Origin: Fibrobacter sp.
Lineage (GTDB): Bacteria; Fibrobacterota; Fibrobacteria; Fibrobacterales; Fibrobacteraceae
Assembly (NCBI GenBank): GCA_024398955.1
Contig: JAKSIG010000025.1
Coordinates: 1-39,853, forward strand
Reading direction: 5' to 3'
Length of the DNA stretch: 39,853 bases
Shown one piece after another: positions 22,662 to 30,409 of the stretch (the first letter of the stretch is position 1; every line of letters starts with the position of its first letter). The notes beneath the pieces were generated by a model, which was not told where the DNA came from, did no database searches, and saw only the letters and a list, made by a program, of their open reading frames with translations. The position numbers and the translations under genes are program-made.

Positions 22662-24893
22662 CTAGTCCGGATCCCTTACGCAGCGAATGGAGAGGTAAAA
22701 CGATTTCGGCAACGTATTCACTTTAATCGATTCTGAATCGTTGTATAAACACCAGTAATAGGCTTGGCTATTATCAGCCTCCCCGGTGAGCATGTGAACA
22801 TCGGGATCCGCAAGCATCAGGCCACCCTTATCGGATGTAGCTGTCCAAAAATAGGCGCCCCCTCCCTGATCCTTGAACTCATTTCCGTCAGAGAGACCAG
22901 ATGCAATCGCCCCAAAGCCCACACGATCCGTTCCCTCGGGAACGTCTGCAGCCTTGTTCCATACCGCCCCCTTCGCCTTTAACATGGTTCCAACTTTTTC
23001 GTCATTCCTGAGTTTTGAAACCGTTATTGCCAAAGCTTCCTGGCCATCAAACATTTCGACACAGTCGCCATTTTTCCCCATAACACACGCAATTTCTGGA
23101 AGGGCAGGCAGGCGCCATCCTTCAGGGCACCAATCCTGAGGTTCCTCCAAAGAATAATAACGGCCGAGAGGGCAATACTTTTCATTGTCATTCAAGCACA
23201 TGCTATTAGGGGTTTCGTAGCGTAAGTTTTCCGCCATCCATTCACGGTTCCCGATTTTTACGGTTCTATAAATTTGGCCATCACGCGAATCCCTCACAGT
23301 TCCTGCAACAATCCCATCTTCGTCTGAAGCGCCCGACGAATAGGCACCAGATGTTTCTGAATTCCTGGTACCACCATCGGCCCCTTCAGTATTTTTTTTG
23401 CAACGCACGGACATAGCAATTTCCTTGTCTCCGTTTTTCACATATGTATTGTTTTCATCAACAAGCAAGTAAAATGCGAAATTGCCCATAGACGCAGAAC
23501 TGGTCCACAAGTCAGCCTCACGGCCTTGATACCCAAAGGCACCATCCTTGTAACGTTGTCCAGCAGGAAGTACAGACATGCTGAACAAGTCCTCGCCCCC
23601 CCATTCATTGGATTTAAGGTTCTTAGATGTCACATCCAGCAGTTCCTGCATTTCTGCCTTACTAGGTAGGTGCCACTCCTCGGGACAAGCATCCTTTGCT
23701 GCAGACCATGTATACAGGCGTCCATATTTAGTGCAGTTATCATCATTGTTGTAGCAATAGCTGTCAACAGTCTTATAGTTCAAATTCTCGGCCATCCAGA
23801 TTTGCCCACCAACTTCAACGATCCTGTAAGTACGACCATCACGGGAATCCTTCAAAATAGTCGGATCGTCCTTTTCTACTGGCTTCTTGAGTTTCGCGGC
23901 TCGCCTTTGGAGACTTTTGTAAACAGAATCCTTGAATGTGACATTTTTATTCTCCAAAAAAGACTTTGCCTCGTCAAGGCCGCCGCCTTCAAGTTTTGAA
24001 TAGGCTAAGACCATGTTTTTCAGGGCTTCCATACGAAGGTCGCCAGGATATTTACCCTTGTCGACACCTACAACATAGTTGTAGTAATGAACTGCGGCTG
24101 TTTCATATTCACCCATCTCATAGTAGGATTCGGCCAAGTGGTACTTTGCCAAGGCAACTTCCTTACCGGTCAAGCTTTCAAAGCCAGTCGCCTTCTTATA
24201 GGCAGCAATAGCATCCCTGAACTTACGGTTCATGAAGTGGTATTCAGCAATACGGAGCCAAGCCTTGGGAACAAGGCCGTTATTCGGGAAGGTCTTCACA
24301 AGACGGTTACGGAGCTTGAAAGCCTTGTCATCTTCACCGCTAGCTTCCAGCACTGCGGTTGCCTGGTACATAACGGTAGGAGTCTTGGATTCCTTAGGAT
24401 ACTTATCGATGTATTCAAGGAAGTAGCCCAAGGACTTCTGGTGGTCAGCCTTCGGGAGCTGATCAATATTGGCGCACTTTGCGGGCTTATTGTCGCGTTC
24501 CGCGCACCATGCAACAAGCTCTTCGAACCGAGCGGTCTTGTCCAAGAACTGCTTTTCTTCTAGCTGGAACTGATAGTGGCCAAGCTGCTGAAGAGCGTTA
24601 GCACAAAGGCTATTCAGCTTGCCCTTACAGTTATTGACCTGCTTTTCCCACTGGGTAATAGCATCCATCATGCCTTTTTCATCAAGGCCATTAGAACGGC
24701 AAGCCTGTTCGGCCTGGTTCTTCAAAACCTTAGCGGAGTTCATACACTGTGTTCTTTCGGCACCCTTAGGCATAGCCTTACATTTTGCAGCCAACTTTTT
24801 CGCTTCAGCGACCTTATCTTTACATAGGTCCACGGCATACACATTTCCGCAAAGGAACCATACAGCAAGGAACAGCCACAAATATTTTTTCAT
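22662..24893 (-). CDS. TPR protein with two C-terminal FISUMP domains
   Basis: 743 residues. Signal peptide 1-20 (NVYA then VD). A Cys-rich helical segment (24-140) precedes tetratricopeptide-like helices at about 150-335 (KAWLRIAEYHFMNRKFRDAI; AKYHLAESYYEMGEYETAAV), a protein-protein interaction module. FISUMP 1 is 346-500 and FISUMP 2 is 534-741; the second has a longer, divergent centre (ACVMGKNGDCVEMF). FISUMP 1 is strikingly close to FISUMP 1 of the next gene. It is the first gene of the operon, with a leader of about 150 nt from the sigma-54-type promoter. The TPR part could assemble the other secreted products. Confidence 0.9.
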   Translation of the reverse strand: MKKYLWLFLAVWFLCGNVYAVDLCKDKVAEAKKLAAKCKAMPKGAERTQCMNSAKVLKNQAEQACRSNGLDEKGMMDAITQWEKQVNNCKGKLNSLCANALQQLGHYQFQLEEKQFLDKTARFEELVAWCAERDNKPAKCANIDQLPKADHQKSLGYFLEYIDKYPKESKTPTVMYQATAVLEASGEDDKAFKLRNRLVKTFPNNGLVPKAWLRIAEYHFMNRKFRDAIAAYKKATGFESLTGKEVALAKYHLAESYYEMGEYETAAVHYYNYVVGVDKGKYPGDLRMEALKNMVLAYSKLEGGGLDEAKSFLENKNVTFKDSVYKSLQRRAAKLKKPVEKDDPTILKDSRDGRTYRIVEVGGQIWMAENLNYKTVDSYCYNNDDNCTKYGRLYTWSAAKDACPEEWHLPSKAEMQELLDVTSKNLKSNEWGGEDLFSMSVLPAGQRYKDGAFGYQGREADLWTSSASMGNFAFYLLVDENNTYVKNGDKEIAMSVRCKKNTEGADGGTRNSETSGAYSSGASDEDGIVAGTVRDSRDGQIYRTVKIGNREWMAENLRYETPNSMCLNDNEKYCPLGRYYSLEEPQDWCPEGWRLPALPEIACVMGKNGDCVEMFDGQEALAITVSKLRNDEKVGTMLKAKGAVWNKAADVPEGTDRVGFGAIASGLSDGNEFKDQGGGAYFWTATSDKGGLMLADPDVHMLTGEADNSQAYYWCLYNDSESIKVNTLPKSFYLSIRCVRDPD

Positions 24894-24961
24894 AGTCCTA
24901 GGCCTTCACGCAGCATAAACCGAGTCTGCGATTTTTTGGAATTTTTCCGAATACAACAAAA

Positions 24962-24987
24962 GCACCCCTTTGCAAAAAAGGGTGTCG
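24962..24987 (-). promoter_or_regulatory. Hairpin in the FISUMP operon leader
   Basis: CACCCCTTT (from 24963) pairs with AAAAGGGTG (to about 24985) with one mismatch. On the minus strand it is followed by CTTTTGTTG. If transcription starts near 25043 the hairpin lies in the 5' leader, about 70 bp before the first start codon. It could be a weak attenuator or a leftover terminator. Confidence 0.4.
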
Positions 24988-25053
24988 CCGTCGGTTGTAG
25001 TATATTGAAAATTAGAGAGTTTTTATAGACATCATAAAGTGCGTACCCCCCCC

Positions 25054-25068
25054 GCAAAGTTTGTGCCA
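25054..25068 (-). promoter_or_regulatory. Sigma-54 (RpoN) promoter of the FISUMP operon
   Basis: The plus strand reads GCAAAGTTTGTGCCA, i.e. TGGCAC-N5-TTGC on the minus strand, matching all ten consensus bases of -24/-12 promoters. It points at the TPR-FISUMP gene, whose ATG is 160 bp downstream. Eight consecutive C (25046-25053; G on the transcribed-direction strand) separate the -12 GC from the expected start near 25043. No activator site could be identified upstream. Confidence 0.7.
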
Positions 25069-25385
25069 AAGTTGCACCTTATCGGGGTTGCCAAATTGCA
25101 AGACCGTCAGTGTTACATACCGGCAAGCCGCAATGCTGGAAGTGGAAGGGGTAATTCGCATAATACAAATATACACTTTTAAGGAACTCCGTAGAATTGG
25201 CTTAACGAAAACCACATCCATTTTCGGGGCTTTTAACGGTTCAAAGGAAATTCGCTTTCCATTTTAACAACTTATTCTCAAAGGGATCCCTCAATATAGT
25301 TGCAACAAATTCATTCAAAATAACCTAACGGACCAGTTTGCGGAAGTACACCGATGTAAAGTCAACAGGATAAAACGGATTTCAG
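25069..25385. other. Intergenic region upstream of the sigma-54-type promoter
   Basis: About 320 bp with no convincing gene. Two short overlapping frames (25012-25221 minus, 25061-25267 plus) show no ribosome site or family signature. Several TTGC(A/C)A-like words (25072-25145) could be parts of activator sites, but no clear palindrome is visible. Confidence 0.4.
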
Positions 25386-26276
25386 TCACTGCAAATACTT
25401 CCTCGCCAGAGCCTCCACGGTGGCGGGGTTCAGCGGGCGTTCCTGTGTTTCCATTGTAAAGATGAGGGATTCGCCAGGGAAGATTCCGTTGGCGGTGTAG
25501 GTCTCAAATTTTCCCAGAGTTTCTGCGATGTATTCGGGGGCGTCCATTCGCCCGAAATGCTCCCAGATGAATTCGCGACGGGTGCGAACGTTGAGGCAGG
25601 TGAAATCGGGATGGAATGTTACGGTGCGGCGGCCACCATCTTGTTTATTGCCCAGCGGGTTGTGCAACGCGTCACCTCGGCCGCGGCTGTTCCTGCGGAC
25701 TTTCAGCTGGTGGGGAAATTCATAGCGGTAGGGAATTTTCAGGCGGTCAAGGGTATCCGCGATGATGACCTCCGACTTGGAGCGCACTCGCTCCCCGCGG
25801 GAGGTTTCCAGCAGGGGCGCGTCGGCAGACATCCCCTTCCCGCTGTACTTTACCGAAAGCCACTGCTCTGCAAATTCTTCGTCAGGAAGACGCACTGGCT
25901 GTACAAATTTTCTGCGGGCCGGCAGCAATTTCTCAAAAATATCGTGCAGCCGCTTCGGACAAAAAGATTTCAAAAAACGATCAACAGTCTTCAATTCCCG
26001 CTGCATTTCTGCAAGGACTGTCTGGTCGTACTCTTTCTGCGCCAACCGGGCAATAGTTTTTGATTCCGTTTGCGGCAAATAATCGCCCCACTCTGGAGAA
26101 GAGTCCGTCACATGATAGTAGTAGACACCACTTTCCCTCTGCGCAATTCGCAGGCGACCTTCAGGCGCATTCTTCAAGTTACGTATTTTCGTCTCAATTG
26201 CAGCAAGAAGCTCTTCCGCTTTTGCTTGCAACGAAGACAGGTCAACATCAGGAGACAAAAGTTCCTTGATATTCAT
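25386..26276 (-). CDS. PD-(D/E)XK-like nuclease family protein, unknown role
   Basis: 296 residues. The N-terminal half is helical (1-125). The C-terminal half has a nuclease-like core: RVRSKSEVIIADTLDRLKIPYRYEFP (Glu169), HPDFTCLN (Asp224) and REFIWEHFGRMD (Glu239). This spacing and the WEHFG motif are typical of a widespread uncharacterised family related to restriction-type endonucleases. It is preceded by GAGG at ATG 26276 and promoter-like boxes at 26297-26324. An unusual array of palindromic elements lies 180-400 bp upstream. Biological role unknown; a DNA-processing or defence function is a guess. Confidence 0.75.
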   Translation of the reverse strand: MNIKELLSPDVDLSSLQAKAEELLAAIETKIRNLKNAPEGRLRIAQRESGVYYYHVTDSSPEWGDYLPQTESKTIARLAQKEYDQTVLAEMQRELKTVDRFLKSFCPKRLHDIFEKLLPARRKFVQPVRLPDEEFAEQWLSVKYSGKGMSADAPLLETSRGERVRSKSEVIIADTLDRLKIPYRYEFPHQLKVRRNSRGRGDALHNPLGNKQDGGRRTVTFHPDFTCLNVRTRREFIWEHFGRMDAPEYIAETLGKFETYTANGIFPGESLIFTMETQERPLNPATVEALARKYLQ

Positions 26277-26296
26277 AGATCCTCAAGATATGTGTT

Positions 26297-26324
26297 GATA
26301 TAGCAAAAGCGCTCGCACTCGCAA
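26297..26324 (-). promoter_or_regulatory. Possible promoter of the PD-(D/E)XK-like gene
   Basis: Minus strand TTGCGA (26319-26324), 16-bp spacer, TATATC (26297-26302), 20 bp upstream of ATG 26276. Moderate match only. Confidence 0.35.
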
Positions 26325-26455
26325 GCGAAAACATATAGTAAAAGGCAGCTGTGTTGCTACGAGAGCGCAACAGAGTTGTGAATGACAGGAAAATACGATT
26401 TTAGGGTTCGAAAAGCAACTGTTAGGAAGTTGCAAAGTCGCCTTTTTCAATTTTT

Positions 26456-26682
26456 TTGTCACTAAGTAGACTTATTTAGGGATTTAGTGGCACAAATATT
26501 AGTTTATTCAAAACAATTCCAAACCAAGGGATGATCTTAGCAACGGATTTTTGTCACTATTTGTCTGGTTATGGGTATTTAGTGACACGAAAATTACCCG
26601 AAACTAACCCAAAGAAACCAAAACGTATTACTTTGTTCAAAATTTTTGTCACCAAGCAAACCAAATTTTCGATTTAGTGACA
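26456..26682. repeat. Three palindromic elements at an exact 95-bp period
   Basis: Left arms TTGTCACTAA (26456), TTGTCACTAT (26551) and TTGTCACCAA (26646), and right arms TTTAGTGGCA (26483), TTTAGTGACA (26578) and TTTAGTGACA (26673), recur at exactly 95 bp. Left and right arms are inverted copies of TGTCACTAAA. The 17 bp inside each pair and the 58 bp between pairs are hardly conserved. The array lies in the 617-bp gap between lysC and the PD-(D/E)XK-like gene. Confidence 0.9.
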
Positions 26683-26799
26683 AAATTCTGGCAAAAACAC
26701 CCTTCCGGCGACCATATTTCGCCCATTCAACGAGCGCCCTGCCACCGCAAATGGCCGCGCAGCCCCTCAAACGATGCAGCTGCAGCTCCAAAGGCATAC

Positions 26800-26835
26800 A
26801 AAAAGCCCGCAGCGTTGAACTGCGGGCTTTTTTTT
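26800..26835 (-). terminator. Strong bidirectional terminator downstream of lysC
   Basis: A 12-bp perfect stem AAAAGCCCGCAG (26801-26812) / CTGCGGGCTTTT (26820-26831), loop CGTTGAA, with T runs on both strands. It ends lysC transcription. Confidence 0.92.
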
Positions 26836-26838
26836 CGC

Positions 26839-26886
26839 CACTGGATCCTTCGCGACGTCCTCACGGACTTACTCAGGATGACGTCA
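26839..26886 (-). repeat. Dispersed hairpin repeat at the 3' end of lysC
   Basis: On the minus strand it begins GACGTCATCCTGAG and ends GCGAAGGATCCAGTG, matching the ends of the element at 30370-30407. The arms ATCCT / AGGAT can pair. It lies 8 bp past the lysC stop, before the terminator. Confidence 0.7.
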
Positions 26887-26893
26887 GGACACC

Positions 26894-28213
26894 TTACTTC
26901 GTGAATGCGTCGTAGATGGCCTTGATGGCCTTGTTCATGTCGTCTTCATCCACACCGGTGATGATGTTGATCTGGGAAGAACCCTGGTCGATGATTCGGA
27001 CGTTGACGCTGTTTTCTGCAAGGGCGGTGAAGAGCTTTGCAGCAACACCGATCTTGTTGGTCATGCCATGGCCAACGGTAGCGATAAGGCTGATGCCCTT
27101 GAAGATCTTGATGCGGTCCGGATGCATCTGCTGAGTGATGTCTTCCATGACCACGTGTTCAACGGCTTCCAGCTTCTTGGTATCCACAACGATGCTCATG
27201 GAGTCGATGGCGCTGGGGCACAGTTCGTAGGAAAGGCCTTCGCCTTCGAGAACGGCAAGCACGCGGCGGCCGAAACCAACTTCCTTGTTCATCATGGACT
27301 TTTCGATGTAGATCATGGAGAAGCCCTTACGGCCGGCAACGCCGGTGATGGGAAGCTTGGTGGATTCCGGAGTGGGGCCGATGATGGTACCGGCGTCTTC
27401 GGGGCGGTTGGTGTTGCGGATATTGATAGGAATCTTCTTGGCGCGGCAAGGAGCGATGGATTCGTCGTGAAGGACGCTTGCGCCGGAGTAGGCCAGTTCG
27501 CGGATTTCGCGGTAGGACACGTATTCGATGGGCAGCGGGTTTTCGACGATGCGGGGGTCAGCCATCAGCATGCCGGAAACGTCGGTCCAGTTTTCGTAGG
27601 TTTCGGCGTCGATTGCGTTGGCGAGAATTGCGCCGGTAATGTCGGAGCCGCCACGGCTGAAGGTCTTCAGTTCGCCACGGGTGTTGGAACCGTAGAAGCC
27701 CGGAAGAACGTAGAGCTTGTTCTCGTCGGAAAGGGCCTTGGCGATGGTTTCGTAGCTGGAAGGCAGAATGCGGTACTTTTCATCGAAGGTGATGATGGGG
27801 AAAGTATCCACGAATTCGGCACCCAGGTACACGGACATGACGCGAGCGCTCAGGTATTCGCCACGGCTTACGAGGTAGTCGGTGGTGATGCTTTCGACGT
27901 CGTCGCGAAGCTGCTTTTCAAGCTTGTCCAGGTCTTCGGCAACCTTGGGTTCGATACCCAGGTCGGAGCAAATTTCGAGATAGCGGTTGCGGATCAGGTT
28001 CCAGGGTTCGGAGAAGTCCAGGTGCTTGGAAGCAAGATCATAGGTGCTGTAGAGGAGGTCGGTCAGCTTGGTTTCCTTGGGATTGCGCTTACCGGGAGCG
28101 GATACCACTACGACCTTGCGCTTTGCATCGGAGGAAACGATGTTCTTGATTTTACGGAACTGACCTGCGTCGGCGACGGAAGAGCCACCGAACTTACATA
28201 CGATTCTAGACAT
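26894..28213 (-). CDS. lysC: Aspartate kinase
   Basis: 439 residues from ATG 28213, which has AAGGAA upstream and starts directly with MSRIVCKFGGSSVADA, the family's N-terminal motif; the longer frame to 28279 is rejected. The kinase domain includes SRGEYLSARVMSVYLG, GFYGSNTRGELKTFSRGGSD and WTDVSGMLMADPR. Two ACT regulatory domains follow, with GVAGRKGFSMIYIEKSMMN and NVRIIDQGSSQINI. It makes aspartyl phosphate, the first step to lysine, threonine and methionine. No homoserine dehydrogenase is fused. Feedback control by lysine and/or threonine through the ACT domains is expected. Confidence 0.96.
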   Translation of the reverse strand: MSRIVCKFGGSSVADAGQFRKIKNIVSSDAKRKVVVVSAPGKRNPKETKLTDLLYSTYDLASKHLDFSEPWNLIRNRYLEICSDLGIEPKVAEDLDKLEKQLRDDVESITTDYLVSRGEYLSARVMSVYLGAEFVDTFPIITFDEKYRILPSSYETIAKALSDENKLYVLPGFYGSNTRGELKTFSRGGSDITGAILANAIDAETYENWTDVSGMLMADPRIVENPLPIEYVSYREIRELAYSGASVLHDESIAPCRAKKIPINIRNTNRPEDAGTIIGPTPESTKLPITGVAGRKGFSMIYIEKSMMNKEVGFGRRVLAVLEGEGLSYELCPSAIDSMSIVVDTKKLEAVEHVVMEDITQQMHPDRIKIFKGISLIATVGHGMTNKIGVAAKLFTALAENSVNVRIIDQGSSQINIITGVDEDDMNKAIKAIYDAFTK

Positions 28214-28356
28214 TTTATTCCTTTTGGGCCGCCAGACCTCTCGCCTTCGAACCGAACCGCCTTGCGATTCACACCCCACCCGGAATGCCGCTCAAGACTA
28301 CCCATCTGGCCAGCTTCTTGTTTTTTGTCTTTATGTAACGCTCCATTTTCTACCGC

Positions 28357-28370
28357 GGCATTCGCCTTGC
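28357..28370 (+). promoter_or_regulatory. Possible sigma-54-like promoter of the activator gene
   Basis: CGGCAT-N5-TTGCT has the invariant GG-N10-GC spacing (GG 28357-28358, GC 28369-28370) with two mismatches in the -24 box. It lies about 120 bp before the ATG of the sigma-54 activator, so autoregulation is possible. A chance match cannot be excluded. Confidence 0.3.
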
Positions 28371-28489
28371 TTTTATAAAAATTGTAGGCATTTCCCGCAA
28401 TCTTTGTAAAAAAATTGGAGCGGGCGTAAAATTAGCAAGATTCCTGGGAATTTTAAAGAGTTTTTGCGTGTATAGCATCTGGAGACTTT

Positions 28490-29413
28490 ATGAAATACAA
28501 GAATTTGATGCTAATCGCCGCGGAATCCTGCATGTCGGTGCTGCTTCAAGGGGAATCCGGCGCCGGAAAAGAGGTTGCAGCCCGATTTATCCACGAACAT
28601 AGTTCGCGACGGTCTGGACCATTTGTAGCACTGAACTGCGGCGCCATCGCAAGAAACCTGGCCGAAAGCATTCTGGAGGGAGCCCGACGGGGCGCATTTA
28701 CGGGAGCCACAGACCAGCAGGGAGTGGTGCGTGCGGCGGAAGGCGGCACCCTCTTTCTGGATGAAATTGGCGAGTTGCCTCTGGACACCCAGTGCAAGCT
28801 GCTGCGAATCCTGCAGGAACGGGCGGTTCTGCCCCTTGGGCAGACCCAAAGCATTCCGGTAAACTTCAGGCTCATCTGCGCCACAAATCGGGATTTAAAG
28901 GCGGAAGTGGCTGCGGGGCGGTTTCGTGAGGATCTGTACTTCAGGCTGAACGTATTCCCCATCAAGGTGCCCGCATTGCGGGAACGAGGGGACATCAAGG
29001 AGCTTTCGCAGAATTTATGGAGAGAAATCCTGCGGGAACTGTACCCTGTAGAAAACGAAAACTGCACGGCGGGAAACAGCGCTCCCTTCGCCGACCTTTC
29101 CGCCATGGAACTGCAGCTGATTTCTGGGCAGCAATGGCCAGGAAATATCCGCCAGCTAAAAAACATTCTGCAACGTTACGCCCTACTCAAGCCACACTGT
29201 ATTACTTTATACGAAATCATATCGGAAGAATACGATTCTCAAAGCATTCTGATGGAACGAAAAGCAGACAAGCATTATGCCACCGCACCCCACTGGGACA
29301 TTATCCTGCAAGAACTGCAACGAAACCACTGGAACAAAACAGTCTCTGCAAAAAGACTAGGCATCAGCAGAGGATGCCTAAATTACCAGATAAAAAAACA
29401 CGATTTGAATTAG
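28490..29413 (+). CDS. Sigma-54-dependent transcriptional activator lacking an N-terminal sensor domain
   Basis: 307 residues. The AAA+ core starts almost at the first residue: Walker A GESGAGKE (21-28), the sigma-54 contact loop GAFTGA (68-73), Walker B TLFLDEI (87-93), and [22 protein letters not shown] with the arginine-finger region. The C-terminus is a Fis-type HTH ([25 protein letters not shown]). Normal NtrC-type proteins have a receiver, GAF or PAS domain in front; here an in-frame TAA lies 36 bp upstream and GGAG precedes the ATG, so none is encoded. Activity may be set by a partner protein or by expression level. It is a candidate regulator of the sigma-54-type promoter at 25054. 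Its end overlaps the convergent porV-like gene by 4 bp. Confidence 0.92.
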   Translation: MKYKNLMLIAAESCMSVLLQGESGAGKEVAARFIHEHSSRRSGPFVALNCGAIARNLAESILEGARRGAFTGATDQQGVVRAAEGGTLFLDEIGELPLDTQCKLLRILQERAVLPLGQTQSIPVNFRLICATNRDLKAEVAAGRFREDLYFRLNVFPIKVPALRERGDIKELSQNLWREILRELYPVENENCTAGNSAPFADLSAMELQLISGQQWPGNIRQLKNILQRYALLKPHCITLYEIISEEYDSQSILMERKADKHYATAPHWDIILQELQRNHWNKTVSAKRLGISRGCLNYQIKKHDLN

Positions 29414-30333
29414 AACTTCAGGCCAACACTGATATAATGCAGGCCACCTTCAAATGCAGGACGAGGACTATAGCCGTAGTCAAATACAATCATGCCAAAG
29501 TTCAGCCCCAGACCGCAACTAATGCCGTCATCAGTATCGGGGCGAATGGCATATCCCATACGTAACGCAAGCACATCAGCATAGTTGACTTCGCCACCGA
29601 AAAGCCAATACGGATCCGTATCTGCACGTCGGTAAGCATCGGCAGAAACATGAATGTTCCAGCCGTCAACTACGGGAATAATTCCGGTAAGGCCAGCCTG
29701 CAAAGCCATGGGGGCAATTTCATCTTCGCCATCGTAATCGCCCATGTATCCAAAATTTGTGAGGGTGGCCGCGAAAGCCAGGTACTTATTGACGCGGTAA
29801 GATCCGCCAACGTCTCCAAGAATGGCAATGGCAGATTCATCGTCAATGGTCTGGCTGGCAAAGCGGGCAGACAAGGCCCAGTTGAAAACCTTGCTGCGGC
29901 TACCGATGCCAGCCTGAGCACTCCAGGCGTAAGCGCCGTATTCGGATGTTTCGTTGCCGTATTCGTCGCGACCTTCAATATCTTCGTAACCCAGGAAGTC
30001 TACGGTCATCGACATCGTCAACGGGTATTTCGCAATACTGAAGGGCAAGCCGAAATAGGCCGAGGTAAAGTTATCGGAGGTATTTTCGTCAAACACCAGC
30101 TGATTTACACCAAATTCGGCGAATTCCGCAGCACTCATGGCCAAAGGATTACGGCTAACTTCTGATACACGTGAAGCATCGGCGACACCGGCACCAGACA
30201 GGGCCGCACTGCGGGCAGAAACCTGCATAGAAAGAAACTTCATGGATACACCACCCAAATCCACGTTCCAATGCTCACCGGCAAAAGCGGTGGCAACCGT
30301 AGAGAGGGCGAATGCAGCTAGAAGTTTCTTCAT
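29410..30333 (-). CDS. PorV/PorQ family outer-membrane protein
   Basis: 307 residues from ATG 30333 (ATG 30336 and TTG 30345 are in frame). Signal peptide [17 protein letters not shown]. The mature start [26 protein letters not shown] followed by SRNPLAMS is the family's conserved plug-like motif, and the rest is a strand-rich barrel ending in aromatic GLKF. PorV in Bacteroidetes is the LptO-like shuttle of type IX secretion; Fibrobacter also carries PorV-like proteins. No other secretion gene lies nearby, so the role is uncertain. Convergent with the sigma-54 activator. Confidence 0.82.
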   Translation of the reverse strand: MKKLLAAFALSTVATAFAGEHWNVDLGGVSMKFLSMQVSARSAALSGAGVADASRVSEVSRNPLAMSAAEFAEFGVNQLVFDENTSDNFTSAYFGLPFSIAKYPLTMSMTVDFLGYEDIEGRDEYGNETSEYGAYAWSAQAGIGSRSKVFNWALSARFASQTIDDESAIAILGDVGGSYRVNKYLAFAATLTNFGYMGDYDGEDEIAPMALQAGLTGIIPVVDGWNIHVSADAYRRADTDPYWLFGGEVNYADVLALRMGYAIRPDTDDGISCGLGLNFGMIVFDYGYSPRPAFEGGLHYISVGLKF

Positions 30334-30369
30334 CATGACTTTCAAGATACAAAAAAGAGTGGGACGTCA

Positions 30370-30407
30370 CTGGATTCTTCGCATTTTCGATGCTCAGAAT
30401 GACGTAG
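30370..30407 (-). repeat. Dispersed hairpin repeat at the 3' end of the phosphohexomutase gene
   Basis: Minus strand begins ACGTCATTCTGAG and ends GCGAAGAATCCAGTG. It matches the ends of 26839-26886, and the paired arms change together (ATTCT / AGAAT here, ATCCT / AGGAT there). It starts 2 bp past the gene's stop codon. Confidence 0.7.
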
Positions 30408-30409
30408 CA

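Noticed and set aside
25012..25267. Two short overlapping ORFs on opposite strands
   Set aside because: They lack ribosome sites and family motifs and overlap the sigma-54-type promoter.
26456..26682. CRISPR array
   Set aside because: Only short arms are conserved, the interior of each unit is not, the period is 95 bp, and no cas gene is present.
27068..28378. 436-codon plus-strand open frame
   Set aside because: Antisense to lysC, which is unambiguous. The Gly/Val/Ala-rich translation is typical of a shadow frame.
29410..30333. Type IX secretion locus
   Set aside because: Only a PorV-like protein is present. No other secretion component or CTD-bearing cargo is seen nearby, so no locus is claimed.
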